From contig WBZZ01003147.1 in NCBI GenBank assembly GCA_019918135.1, positions 98,501-162,500 of the forward strand: a stretch of 64,000 nucleotides of DNA, written 5' to 3'. The stretch comes from Paulinella micropora. Its lineage: Eukaryota > Cercozoa > Imbricatea > Euglyphida > Paulinellidae. A program made the position numbers and the translations under genes. Below are positions 36,373 to 45,014 of this stretch, one piece after another (positions within the stretch are counted from its first letter, which is position 1; each line of letters begins with the position of its first letter). The notes under the pieces were generated by a model. It was given only the letters and a program-made list of their open reading frames with translations, was not told where the DNA came from and searched no databases.

Positions 36373-37170
36373 TCAAGCATGGTACACCTTGAGTAAAATA
36401 GAAGCTTCAAAATTAAGTGGGACTTGTAAAATATGGCCTTCCGCATTTCTGAGCACGATATCAATCGATCGTAAGGATTTGGTACTATTAAACGGGACGT
36501 AATCGGGTATATCGTTTGACGATTCAAAATAGGCTTGGACTCCAAATGGAACCGACATGTTCACTTTTCCAACAACGGAGAAATTTCCACCAGCTTCAAC
36601 TAAACCAGACTGATTTAAAGCACGGCTATGGACATAAACTGCTGTTTCACCGATTAGATTGACTATAGACTGCATGGTGCTACTCGCCGCTGCCGAGATA
36701 TCGGCGGTTAGTCCTATTTTGTTTCTGATCGTACTATTATCGTAATCAAAACTATACGTATCACCTGTAAAAGCGAAATTCAATTTATTAACGGAGTTCA
36801 AAGTTATAACTGCGGAGTCTGGGGCGATTGCTGAATTAACTGCAGTTTGAAGAGCGGTAATAAACGCATCGATGGTGTATTGATTTTCTGTTACGATTGC
36901 CGTTTTTGTAGCCGATCCCGTTGTTTTGATAAGTGTAAGCGAATTGGCGTAATTTGAAATGTTTGGAAAAATGTTGGGAATTGAGATGTTTTTAACGACA
37001 TAAGCACTGATTATATCAATATTACGACCAGTTGCTGGTAAATCAACGACAAATTTTCCGTTATGATCGGTAGCGGATTTGGATTCTGTTTTATCGCTTG
37101 AGGAGACGCGAAGGAGGAAATTTTTGCGGGTGCGCTTTTCATCTTCTAAGTTGGAGATAGTAAATGACAT
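36373..37170 (-). CDS. Minor capsid (penton-like) protein
   Basis: A 265-residue protein downstream of the major capsid gene on the same strand. The N-terminal RKNFLLRVSSSDKTES and the beta-rich body with TAFVxDLPxxGRN-like segments fit the PLV penton protein by size and context. It corresponds to 3350-4162 in PLV A. It should form a single jelly roll at capsid vertices. Confidence 0.65.
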   Translation of the reverse strand: MSFTISNLEDEKRTRKNFLLRVSSSDKTESKSATDHNGKFVVDLPATGRNIDIISAYVVKNISIPNIFPNISNYANSLTLIKTTGSATKTAIVTENQYTIDAFITALQTAVNSAIAPDSAVITLNSVNKLNFAFTGDTYSFDYDNSTIRNKIGLTADISAAASSTMQSIVNLIGETAVYVHSRALNQSGLVEAGGNFSVVGKVNMSVPFGVQAYFESSNDIPDYVPFNSTKSLRSIDIVLRNAEGHILQVPLNFEASILLKVYHA

Positions 37171-37244
37171 TGCTATATTATAAAATATATTATTTTTTTA
37201 ATTTTTTAATCTTTTTAACTACACATATTTTGAGTAAATAAGGG

Positions 37245-38657
37245 CTACTGCTTAACAACACAGCGAGATGGGTAGATAGACGCCACTTTGACGTATTTAA
37301 ACCAAGCAGTGATTGCGCGATCTGCGTTATAGTCGGCCGCATAACGCAGACTGACTTCCGCAGTTCGTGAGTTATTAACTGCGAGACCAGACGCTCCAAT
37401 GTGTGGCGATTGGTTGAGTGTCTGAATAATAGTAGCAAATCCTGAGTTAGATGTAAGTCCCGTCTTATCTGAAGTAGAATAATACTTGCGAAAGTTTTCA
37501 AGAGAAACAGACGAAGACATGTAAGCATCACGAATGCCCATAGTCGTTTGGAGATTGTTAATATACAATTCGGCACAGCCTCGTTGAACGGCGGCCAGAG
37601 TATCGGTGCTTCCTCCGAGTTCCATCTTTTGTTGCGGAGCATACCAATCACCAATACGGCACTGATACTGCTTATAATTCATTTGAGCAGTTCCAAGGTT
37701 ATCAATACCAGCATTGTCAGCGAGCACGTTTTGCGTGATTATATACAAGCACTGAGCACGTGCTACTGCCTTATTCACTTGAAGATTAAAATCATCTGAA
37801 GTCCCCGGGTTTGCCTTTTGATTGTAATATGTTTCATAAGTGTATGGGAGCCCATCCTTGCTTCCCATCTGTTCCATAATATTTCTCTGGACGGCGGGCG
37901 CAAGAGAGAATGTCTCCAGCATTACAACTGGATTAGACACGGTGAAAGTCAAAGCGGAACCATCAAACCCAGTAGAAACCTTACCATCAGTGCTTCCAAT
38001 AATGTTAAATGCTTCCTGAGGTGGCGCAAAGGTCAAACGAAGCCTCATACCACTAATTAGAGAGGGAGGAATGAGAGTTTCTTCATTAAACACCCCCGAG
38101 AAATAATGAAGAGGAATACAAACCTTCAAATAATTACCAGTGCCCACGACCGTGGGAGTATTAATAGCAAAATCAACAACTGAATTATCGGTAATATTAG
38201 CATTAACTTCCACAGTCTCTCGTTGTCCCGCCATCTGTGCCTGTCGGCGATAATCAAAAGGATAGTGCCACGGGAGAGTATTTCGCACCAGTTTATTCAA
38301 ATCTTCAATTCGTTCAAGTTCGCTACCATCCTTACTTTCCAACAAAAATCGTTCAAAAATAGCAGTTGCGGGTGTGTTCTGAAAGCCGATCGCGCAGTTA
38401 TTCCCTGCGGTCGTAACCAACCCATCGGCCTTGATATCAAACGACAAATAGCAATTCTTTCCATAAACAAAATCAGTGCTTGCCTGTAGTGTAAAAATCA
38501 TTTCAGTCCCCGACGAACTGGTATAAGTCTGCTGGTCGGCGAAGTTCTTCTTAAAGATACTCCCCTGCTCAGTGAGTGCTAGATTTGCTGGCAACTCATA
38601 CCTGAGGTTGTTGAGGGTCATCAACTCCTCCGTGTTTTTACTATCCTTTCCCTCCAT
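37245..38657 (-). CDS. Major capsid protein, double jelly roll
   Basis: A 470-residue protein. SGTEMIFTLQASTDFVYGKNCYLSFDIKADG near 48-78, an ATAIFERFLLESKDGSELERI block typical of PLV capsid proteins, then IPLHYFSGVFNEETLIP and a C-terminal AITAWFKYVK. Length and layout match PLV major capsid proteins. It sits between the penton gene and two small virion-type genes. It is not close to the PLV A capsid protein, so the two viruses belong to different PLV groups. Confidence 0.8.
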   Translation of the reverse strand: MEGKDSKNTEELMTLNNLRYELPANLALTEQGSIFKKNFADQQTYTSSSGTEMIFTLQASTDFVYGKNCYLSFDIKADGLVTTAGNNCAIGFQNTPATAIFERFLLESKDGSELERIEDLNKLVRNTLPWHYPFDYRRQAQMAGQRETVEVNANITDNSVVDFAINTPTVVGTGNYLKVCIPLHYFSGVFNEETLIPPSLISGMRLRLTFAPPQEAFNIIGSTDGKVSTGFDGSALTFTVSNPVVMLETFSLAPAVQRNIMEQMGSKDGLPYTYETYYNQKANPGTSDDFNLQVNKAVARAQCLYIITQNVLADNAGIDNLGTAQMNYKQYQCRIGDWYAPQQKMELGGSTDTLAAVQRGCAELYINNLQTTMGIRDAYMSSSVSLENFRKYYSTSDKTGLTSNSGFATIIQTLNQSPHIGASGLAVNNSRTAEVSLRYAADYNADRAITAWFKYVKVASIYPSRCVVKQ

Positions 38658-38732
38658 TTTTTGTTGTTGTGGTTGTAGGTTTTACACTGCTTATTATACT
38701 AATAAAAAAATATAGAATTTAAAAATAATTAA

Positions 38733-39131
38733 TTATTCACCTGAAACGGATTGTCTGATAATATCAACTGATTTCTGTATATTGTCAAGTCTCGCGTCTT
38801 GCGGGGAGGTTAATTGAAATTCTCTCGCATCAGCATTTTCAACTGCTTTCTTCAAATAAGCCAGACTGCTAACGGCAGTGTCCAAATCAACAACATCCGC
38901 ATTTCCTTTCTTATCAGAAATGTCTGTTAATGTGTTTTGAATAGTAGAAGATTTGTGTGGGACTAAATCGCCAAATTCTTTCAGTGGTTGATTAACTAAC
39001 GGGGCGCCATTGCTACTCCACAATTCAAACTGATTTAATTGAAATCCATCACTCGCGGGTCGGTTTCCTTCGTTGAGTTTGTTAATAAACTCGTTAGACA
39101 ATCTATTGGAGGCATGTGTGTTTTTAATCAT
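38733..39131 (-). CDS. Hypothetical protein, 132 residues
   Basis: A polar, mostly helical protein (NRLSNEFINKLNEG...DNIQKSVDIIRQSVSG) between the capsid and the Pro-rich protein genes. No motif is recognised. Position inside the structural cluster suggests a virion or assembly role. Confidence 0.5.
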   Translation of the reverse strand: MIKNTHASNRLSNEFINKLNEGNRPASDGFQLNQFELWSSNGAPLVNQPLKEFGDLVPHKSSTIQNTLTDISDKKGNADVVDLDTAVSSLAYLKKAVENADAREFQLTSPQDARLDNIQKSVDIIRQSVSGE

Positions 39132-39187
39132 CGTATATATGTAAGTTGATTTTTTTCTAATTTAAATCAACTTTAAAATATATTTTA

Positions 39188-39795
39188 TCAATTACCATTA
39201 ATTATTTTTTTCATAATTTGTAAATTCTTGTGCGTAATTCTCTCCTCTTTTATTTTCATTAAATCAGTCATGGCTTGATTAATAGTGGTATTATCTGATA
39301 CTTGCGTTGGTTTCTTAGGTTTTTTTATTTTTCTGGTGGCGGTGTCTCTTTAGAAGCATCTTCTATTGCTTCTATCTTACTTGCTGGTGTTGTAGTAGTT
39401 TGTTTTGGCACAGAAACAGGAGTTGGATTGACGGACTTCGGCAAAGAATGTTCAACCTTAGGTGCTGGAGACATTTCAACTGGTTTCGCATTTGGTTCGG
39501 GAGATGAATTATTCGCCGATGCTATGTCTGGTGCTTTTCTTTTCAATGCTTCATTTGGCATTTGGTCAGGTTGTCCGCTGGCAATAGGTTCGTTAAGTGT
39601 TTTCTTCCCCCTAGGTGCTTTTGGACGGATTAGACTTTTAATCTTACCACTCTTAATACCCTCTTCTATTTTTTTGATTGCCACATGTTCGGGTGTTCCC
39701 TTACGAATTGTTGTGAGTTTGCCTTGTCCATTTTCTTTATACCAAATTGACATTGCTTGATGATAAGGGGTCGCATATAGTTTCTGTGCTGACAT
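39188..39795 (-). CDS. Pro-rich hypothetical protein, frameshifted near its end
   Basis: A frame of 156 codons (39325-39795) starts with a compact domain (KLYATPYHQAMSIWYKENGQGKL) and continues as a Pro/Ser/Lys-rich linker. After its stop another frame goes on with IKKPKKPTQVSDNTT and a helical end to the stop at 39188-39190. One more A in the run near 39330 would join both. It is probably a virion-associated protein; no family is recognised. Confidence 0.5.
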
Positions 39796-39889
39796 ATCTA
39801 TTATATATGATAGATATTATTATATTATTATGAAACAAAAAAACTTTTTAATTGAATTAGTTTATAAATTAGTTTGTGATTGAATTCAA

Positions 39890-40792
39890 TCACAAATTGG
39901 TCATATCTCTGTCCTTGTTTAGTCGTAATATTGTGGAGAAATTCTTTCTAAATTGGGCTGTTCTATCGCTGACGGTGTTATTGATTGCCAGAAATGAATA
40001 AGGTTCTGCCGTAGCATACTTAACCATATTGTAAAATTCTTTTTTGGTGAGAAAAGGGCTTTCATATTCATCTGCCAGTCTGTCAAGTTCGCTCCGCCTC
40101 ACTCCGTTAAAAATAATCATCCAATGGCAATTAATTCTTATTCTTCGTGGAAGTTGTGTATAACTCTGCGTTGCTACCCAGACTGACACTTTAGCATGTG
40201 TTGAAGCGAAAAACAACTCTGTAAGCACTTCTGATTTGAGAAATGTTTTACTCTGCGCAATGTCATCCAATAACAATAATATCTTTGGTGCTTTCTTAAA
40301 ACCTTTAGTTTTAATCAGTTCTTTTTGTTTAGTTAATATGTCTCTCATTAACTCAGGCCTATCTTCTTTGATTATGTCTTCTTTTTTTAACTTGAGAGTG
40401 TCTTCTAAAATCGGGCACGGACTTAAGCAAAAGACAACTATTCTATCATAAAACCCTTTCAACATGTTCTTTTTTGCGAGTAGATTACAAATCATGACTG
40501 ATTTACCTCCGCCAGTGCTGGCGCATATAACCATCGTGCCCATTGCTGGTAATATTCCTTCTTTTTGAATAGGGAGCAATTCAACGCTATCTCTTTGTGT
40601 TTTAATTGGTTGTATTTCCAAGTCATTGTGAAATTTGGGCGGTTTTTTGCTATCTAACTCTGTTATTACCGGCCTGTCAATAGTAAATTCCTCGTGTGCT
40701 TTTTCTATGTTGGTTTTCTCCAGATTTTGCTTCAAAAGTGTTTTTCGTGGCAACTTGTTGGCTATTAATCCTTTATGTATAGACCTCGGCAT
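39890..40792 (-). CDS. FtsK/HerA-type genome packaging ATPase
   Basis: A 300-residue protein. Walker A ASTGGGKSV (91-99), Walker B ILLLLDDIA (171-179), then the sensor ATQSYTQLPRRIR and a conserved C-terminal FNGVRRSELDRL. This is the A32-like packaging motor of PLVs. The gene is intact, unlike its PLV A counterpart, and is followed on the same strand by small structural genes. Confidence 0.85.
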   Translation of the reverse strand: MPRSIHKGLIANKLPRKTLLKQNLEKTNIEKAHEEFTIDRPVITELDSKKPPKFHNDLEIQPIKTQRDSVELLPIQKEGILPAMGTMVICASTGGGKSVMICNLLAKKNMLKGFYDRIVVFCLSPCPILEDTLKLKKEDIIKEDRPELMRDILTKQKELIKTKGFKKAPKILLLLDDIAQSKTFLKSEVLTELFFASTHAKVSVWVATQSYTQLPRRIRINCHWMIIFNGVRRSELDRLADEYESPFLTKKEFYNMVKYATAEPYSFLAINNTVSDRTAQFRKNFSTILRLNKDRDMTNL

Positions 40793-40821
40793 CTAAAGTT
40801 GGTTTAATTTAAATCAACTTT

Positions 40822-40836
40822 TCTTATATTATAAGA
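40822..40836. promoter_or_regulatory. Palindromic motif TCTTATATTATAAGA
   Basis: A palindromic variant of the PLV B promoter motif upstream of the ATPase gene (start 40792, minus strand), between it and the stop of the 1006-residue gene. Confidence 0.4.
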
Positions 40837-40845
40837 TATCTTATA

Positions 40846-43800
40846 CTATGGGTTTTGAAAATAGTTTGGATTATATCTATAATTATCATATTCGGCACCA
40901 AATGGTTGAGGTGGTGAAGCATAATTATAGAAATAAGGAGAGTAAGGACTACCAAAAGCGTAATTACTTGGAGGATTGACGAGCGGTTTAAAATCCTTTC
41001 TTTCTGGGCGAGTTTGAACTTGTCGCGGGATTTCCGCTGAGAAGTTTCGTGTTAGTTTGCGCTTCATTTTTGGAAACTCTCTTTTTTCTCTCATTCTGTT
41101 TTGAACGACGGCTCTATTGTATTTATTCAACATAAAGTGATTATTTGTGTTGCTATAAAGTGTATTGTCTAGTAATTCAAAGTCATGCTTAGTTGCTAGC
41201 ACACGATCGCGTCTTTGTTCGTTGCCTTTAATAAGTGGATTAGTTTTTGAAGTGCCGATACCTCCATTCTGATCACTTGGCATAAGAAAACGGATAAGTG
41301 CCATTAAGTCTTCTCTTTCATCGGCGGGCGATTTTCCCATAATTTTATCAACCAATTTATCAATGCTTCTCATGCTATCAACCATTTGGTCATTGGCAAC
41401 ATTTGGTTGTTCTTCGTTTTTTATATCAGTCTGTGGCGGTTGAACAGGTTCTTCAACAAATCCGCCTGTTCTTGGCACTAGTGGCACTGGCAATGGTGCG
41501 GGTACGGGTGCGGGTGTCGCTGGTGCGGGTGTTGCTTGCGGTGGGGCAGGTGCGGGTGTTGCTTGCGGTGGGGCAGGTGCGGGTGTTGCTTGCGGTGGAT
41601 TAGTTTTTTCAACTTGACTATCCTTCAATTCTAAATCCTCCAATTGCTTCATTTGGTCTGGTGTCAATTTACGCCTCACTTCTTCGTAAATTCTCTTATC
41701 CAAAATATCATCTACATCTGCTACATCTGATATACTAGCACCTTGATTTAGTGCCTGTTTGATGGCCTCTTCCCATCCAACTTTTGGATCGTCATAATTA
41801 GAAAGTTTAATTTTCTTTCCAGTTTTCTCTCTCAACGATTTAACAAATCCCTTTAAGTGCCTCGTTTGGGCACCTTTATCATCAAGTATGAGCAAGTTAT
41901 TGCCCAGTCCGATAGTATCTGCTACTACCATATTGTCTGAGTATGCGATCGGGACTTCAACACTAAGATTTATATCTTTTTCTATACTTGGTGGAATATC
42001 TTTTGTATTTATTTTTTCTATAAAATTATTAATTGTAGTTTCATTCGCTGGCGCAATAAGAGAATATCCTTTCACGCCATCGGCTTTTTCTTGCGATTTA
42101 ACCATTTGATTAAACGAATTTACCAAGTTTTCATATTGTTTGCTGAATGTAGCAGGATTGGCTATTTTATTTACCTTAAAATTAGTGTCTTTATCAAAAC
42201 CGCCCACATTATTCATAACCCCAATCATAGACATTAATGTTTTATCTACATCGCCTATAAATCCGTTATACTTCGCATCTGGAGGTGTTAATTTAATAGT
42301 TTTCCAGAATTTCATCGCGTCCAAATATGATACTCCACTGCGGACTCTCCCTTGTGCTTGTAATGCCATTTTAGATATATCTGCTTTTGAAAACCTTGAG
42401 TTGTAATTGTCAGAAATACTCTTGGCAACTTCGGCCGTAGCCAATCCATTACTCGTTAGATAATCGCTCATATTGGTAATTCTTTCAAAGTATCGTTGGT
42501 CGGCGAAGTTTTGGACATTTTTATCACCAGTAGCATACAATAAATCATGTTCAAAAGCAACTAAATCCAAAGCATCTGCTGGGAGAATGTAAGGAAACTT
42601 GCCACGAGTTCTATCTTCTAATTGAAGACGGCTTTCCACTCGTGTGCCCCCACCATTATAATTACTTCCTTCGGTATGAATTCGTTCTTCTTCCAACTTA
42701 ATGAGAGCATCTGGTTGAGCAGACCATACGCTGTATATGTGATATAGAAATGCGCCAAAACCAACCTTTGCAGTGCCTTCAACACCTGCTTTAAATGTCT
42801 GCCACGCCATCATTGTTGATACCTGCAAGCCTAATCTTCTCAACATATCCTTTAACACATAATCACCTATTCTTTGCTGTCCGCTCGCGATTAAACGAGG
42901 ATTAGGTGGAGGCAAACCCTCTGGCACTTCATTTCTTGCTAGTGCTAGCAAAATGGTATTTAAAGCATCTGATCTTCTTCTTCCAAGTAATCCAACATTC
43001 ATCGCACGTAGTTGTGGATTGTTGGCAATTAATCTCAATATCTGCCCCCACGCCAGCCTGCTCACACCATATCGCCCAACACCTGTAGCAAGGTTAAGTA
43101 ATCTATTAAGTCTGGGGCTCATAATTATCTCTTGAATACTTCTAATAATAGCATTAACAAATCTTTCTACACTTCGCGGGTCATCACCTATTCGTGGCAC
43201 AAGCATCTTGTGTTCGTCGCCTACCTGTGCTTCTATTAAAGCATCGTCTGGGTGTTTTCTCTCCCACTCTTCTCGGTTTTCTTTCCATTCTTTGTAATCT
43301 TGCTCCGCTTGCGCTCTATCCTCTCTTCGTATTACGCGAATTTTGTCCGCTTTGCCCTTTTCTTTCATATATGTTAAACCTTTATCGGTTAATCGTTTTA
43401 AGGCTTCTTCTTTATATTCTTGTTTTACCAATTGTGCTATATCACGCTTCATTTGCTGGATATTGTCTTCTATGTGTGCTATATCATATTTATCGGTAGC
43501 CATTGCTAATTTTCGCATTTCAATCATTTGTTCGTTCATAGGGGCAGTTCCGTGTTTTCTTTCAAATTCTTTCATATCAATGCCGTCATCTTGAAGGTGT
43601 GCTTTCATTTCGTCGTAATTCATATTTACATAAATACTTCGCTTATTGTCCAACGCGGTAATTCTATCTTTTAAATCCTCCATAGTATTTCCTCTTTTTG
43701 TTAAAGCATCCAATAATCTATCCGCTCTAAGCCTTTCGCGGGCTTGAATATTGATACCTTCATTAACTTGTTCATCCCAATCAGCCTCTTCGTTTGTAAA

Positions 43801-43866
43801 TAAATACTTATATTCGCGTTTGGCTTCGTTAAAATACGTAAAAAATGGTTTTTCGTGTCGTGGCAT
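40846..43866 (-). CDS. Large virion protein with parvovirus-type phospholipase A2-like domain
   Basis: A 1006-residue protein. The N-terminal 240 residues form a charged helical/coiled region. At about 400-465 lies YNGGGT, a spacer, PADALDLVAFEHDLLYATGD and FADQRYF, matching the layout of viral PLA2 domains: a Gly-rich calcium loop, the catalytic HD pair (about 439-440) and a following Tyr and Asp. Such domains help virions leave endosomes in parvoviruses and were reported in adintoviruses. Residues about 760-800 are Pro/Ala repeats from a 27-bp DNA repeat. The C-terminus is Tyr/Pro/Asn-rich. It is likely an internal or vertex component used at entry. Confidence 0.6.
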   Translation of the reverse strand: MPRHEKPFFTYFNEAKREYKYLFTNEEADWDEQVNEGINIQARERLRADRLLDALTKRGNTMEDLKDRITALDNKRSIYVNMNYDEMKAHLQDDGIDMKEFERKHGTAPMNEQMIEMRKLAMATDKYDIAHIEDNIQQMKRDIAQLVKQEYKEEALKRLTDKGLTYMKEKGKADKIRVIRREDRAQAEQDYKEWKENREEWERKHPDDALIEAQVGDEHKMLVPRIGDDPRSVERFVNAIIRSIQEIIMSPRLNRLLNLATGVGRYGVSRLAWGQILRLIANNPQLRAMNVGLLGRRRSDALNTILLALARNEVPEGLPPPNPRLIASGQQRIGDYVLKDMLRRLGLQVSTMMAWQTFKAGVEGTAKVGFGAFLYHIYSVWSAQPDALIKLEEERIHTEGSNYNGGGTRVESRLQLEDRTRGKFPYILPADALDLVAFEHDLLYATGDKNVQNFADQRYFERITNMSDYLTSNGLATAEVAKSISDNYNSRFSKADISKMALQAQGRVRSGVSYLDAMKFWKTIKLTPPDAKYNGFIGDVDKTLMSMIGVMNNVGGFDKDTNFKVNKIANPATFSKQYENLVNSFNQMVKSQEKADGVKGYSLIAPANETTINNFIEKINTKDIPPSIEKDINLSVEVPIAYSDNMVVADTIGLGNNLLILDDKGAQTRHLKGFVKSLREKTGKKIKLSNYDDPKVGWEEAIKQALNQGASISDVADVDDILDKRIYEEVRRKLTPDQMKQLEDLELKDSQVEKTNPPQATPAPAPPQATPAPAPPQATPAPATPAPVPAPLPVPLVPRTGGFVEEPVQPPQTDIKNEEQPNVANDQMVDSMRSIDKLVDKIMGKSPADEREDLMALIRFLMPSDQNGGIGTSKTNPLIKGNEQRRDRVLATKHDFELLDNTLYSNTNNHFMLNKYNRAVVQNRMREKREFPKMKRKLTRNFSAEIPRQVQTRPERKDFKPLVNPPSNYAFGSPYSPYFYNYASPPQPFGAEYDNYRYNPNYFQNP

Positions 43867-43890
43867 TTTTTTTATCCGCTATTATATATA

Positions 43891-43987
43891 TCTTATAATA
43901 TAAGATATCTTATAATATAAGATTGGATGGAAAATAAAAAAGAAAAAAGCAAGGACGAGCAACATAAGATATCTTATAATATAAGAT
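43891..43987. promoter_or_regulatory. Triplicated palindromic promoter motif
   Basis: Three copies of TCTTATAATATAAGA (43891-43905, about 43907-43922 and 43971-43987) lie between divergent genes at 43866 (-) and 43991 (+). The third copy stems from a 64-bp tandem duplication. Confidence 0.55.
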
Positions 43988-44028
43988 TGGATGGAAAATA
44001 AAAAAGAAAAAAGCAAGGACGAGCAACA
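43901..44028. repeat. Exact 64-bp tandem duplication
   Basis: 43901-43964 and 43965-44028 are identical and include the promoter motif plus the first codons of the gene at 43991. The upstream copy leaves a short decoy ATG frame that ends in a stop. Confidence 0.85.
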
Positions 44029-44209
44029 ACTTGAAGAGTTGGAACGGCTAGGAAAGGAAATTGACCAAATCCGCATCACTCAGAACTTGGTGAATAGAAA
44101 CCCCAACATTTTTAGAAAACCTGAAAATATACTTTACCGCTTACCGCTATCAGATAAGCAACGAGAGGTAATTTATAATAATATAATTAAAGAGAAAGAT
44201 AATATATAA
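43991..44209 (+). CDS. Small charged protein, 72 residues
   Basis: A helical, Lys/Glu-rich protein (MENKKEKSKDEQQLEELERLGKEID...). Its stop overlaps the ATG of the next gene at 44209, which suggests translational or transcriptional coupling. No family is recognised. Confidence 0.5.
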   Translation: MENKKEKSKDEQQLEELERLGKEIDQIRITQNLVNRNPNIFRKPENILYRLPLSDKQREVIYNNIIKEKDNI

Positions 44210-44478
44210 TGTTGTTAATACTGCTTTTTGTGTTATTTTCATCCAATAGGATGATGTTTGCTATGTCGCGGACTGCCTGCGACTTTTACTCGCGGATAAG
44301 TGAAAAAAAGAATATAAGTTGTGTTTATTGTATTCAAAAAGGTATAGATACTAAATTTAAATGTGTGTATAAGCCAATGACAGATTGGTGTATTAGTTTT
44401 GATGAAGCCTTACCATTAATGTGCTCAAATAATGATATGTGGTATAAAATACACTTATACGAGTGCTCACTTCTTTGA
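44209..44478 (+). CDS. Small secreted or membrane Cys-containing protein
   Basis: An 89-residue protein with an N-terminal hydrophobic segment (MLLILLFVLFSS) like a signal peptide, followed by a region with seven cysteines that could form disulphides. Function unknown. It is the last plus-strand viral gene before the insertion. Confidence 0.5.
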   Translation: MLLILLFVLFSSNRMMFAMSRTACDFYSRISEKKNISCVYCIQKGIDTKFKCVYKPMTDWCISFDEALPLMCSNNDMWYKIHLYECSLL

Positions 44479-44498
44479 AGCATTTGGGCTAGGAAGCA

Positions 44499-44702
44499 CT
44501 ATACCCACCAAAAGTGTGAGTATTCCGACATAGACATTCGCAGTTTCGCAGGGGAGGTTTTTTCGCTTAATTTCACTAAACATAAGATTATTATTCCAAT
44601 GATTATAGTCATTTGAAAGAGATATTTTATTAATCTGCTATCAGTCTTCTTATTCGTCATACAACAATTCCATTCATTTTCTATCTCGTTTTCAATTTTT
44701 TT
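44499..44702 (-). pseudogene. C-terminal part of a membrane-protein gene split by the insertion
   Basis: A minus-strand frame, open from the T7 run at 44696-44702 to the stop at 44499. It holds one transmembrane helix (MTIIIGIIILCLV) and a short polar tail. It has no start of its own; the frame matches the 5-prime part at 55081-55174 when the 10.4-kb block and one T7 run are taken out (97 codons including stop). In the present locus it is disrupted. Confidence 0.7.
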
Positions 44703-45014
44703 CCACCAGTCGAATCCGGCCACCGGTGTAGGGTTCCAACAGAATCCGGCCACCAGTCGGCCACCGGTGGCCAAGGAAAAGCGCCCTTTGGCTTGGTTTA
44801 GGGGGGGCGAGGATCGGCAGGCGGGGGGATTTCTTTTTTGTTGTAAAGGCCAAAAATAAGCTTTTTAATACCAAGAAACAAAAAAAAAGGCAGCCCACCT
44901 CTCTCTCTCTCTCTCTCTTGATTTTTGCTCGCCCTTATTTCCCAGAGCACATTTAAACGAAACCGAACGGGCTTTCTTTCTTTTCTTTTTGCAAACCAAA
45001 CCTTTTTATTTTTG
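44703..45014. other. Left end of insertion, non-coding
   Basis: Contains three spaced copies of (C)CGGCCACC(A/G)GT near 44704-44772, a CT repeat near 44900-44918 and AATAAAA-like signals read on the minus strand near 45010. No gene is seen. Confidence 0.4.
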
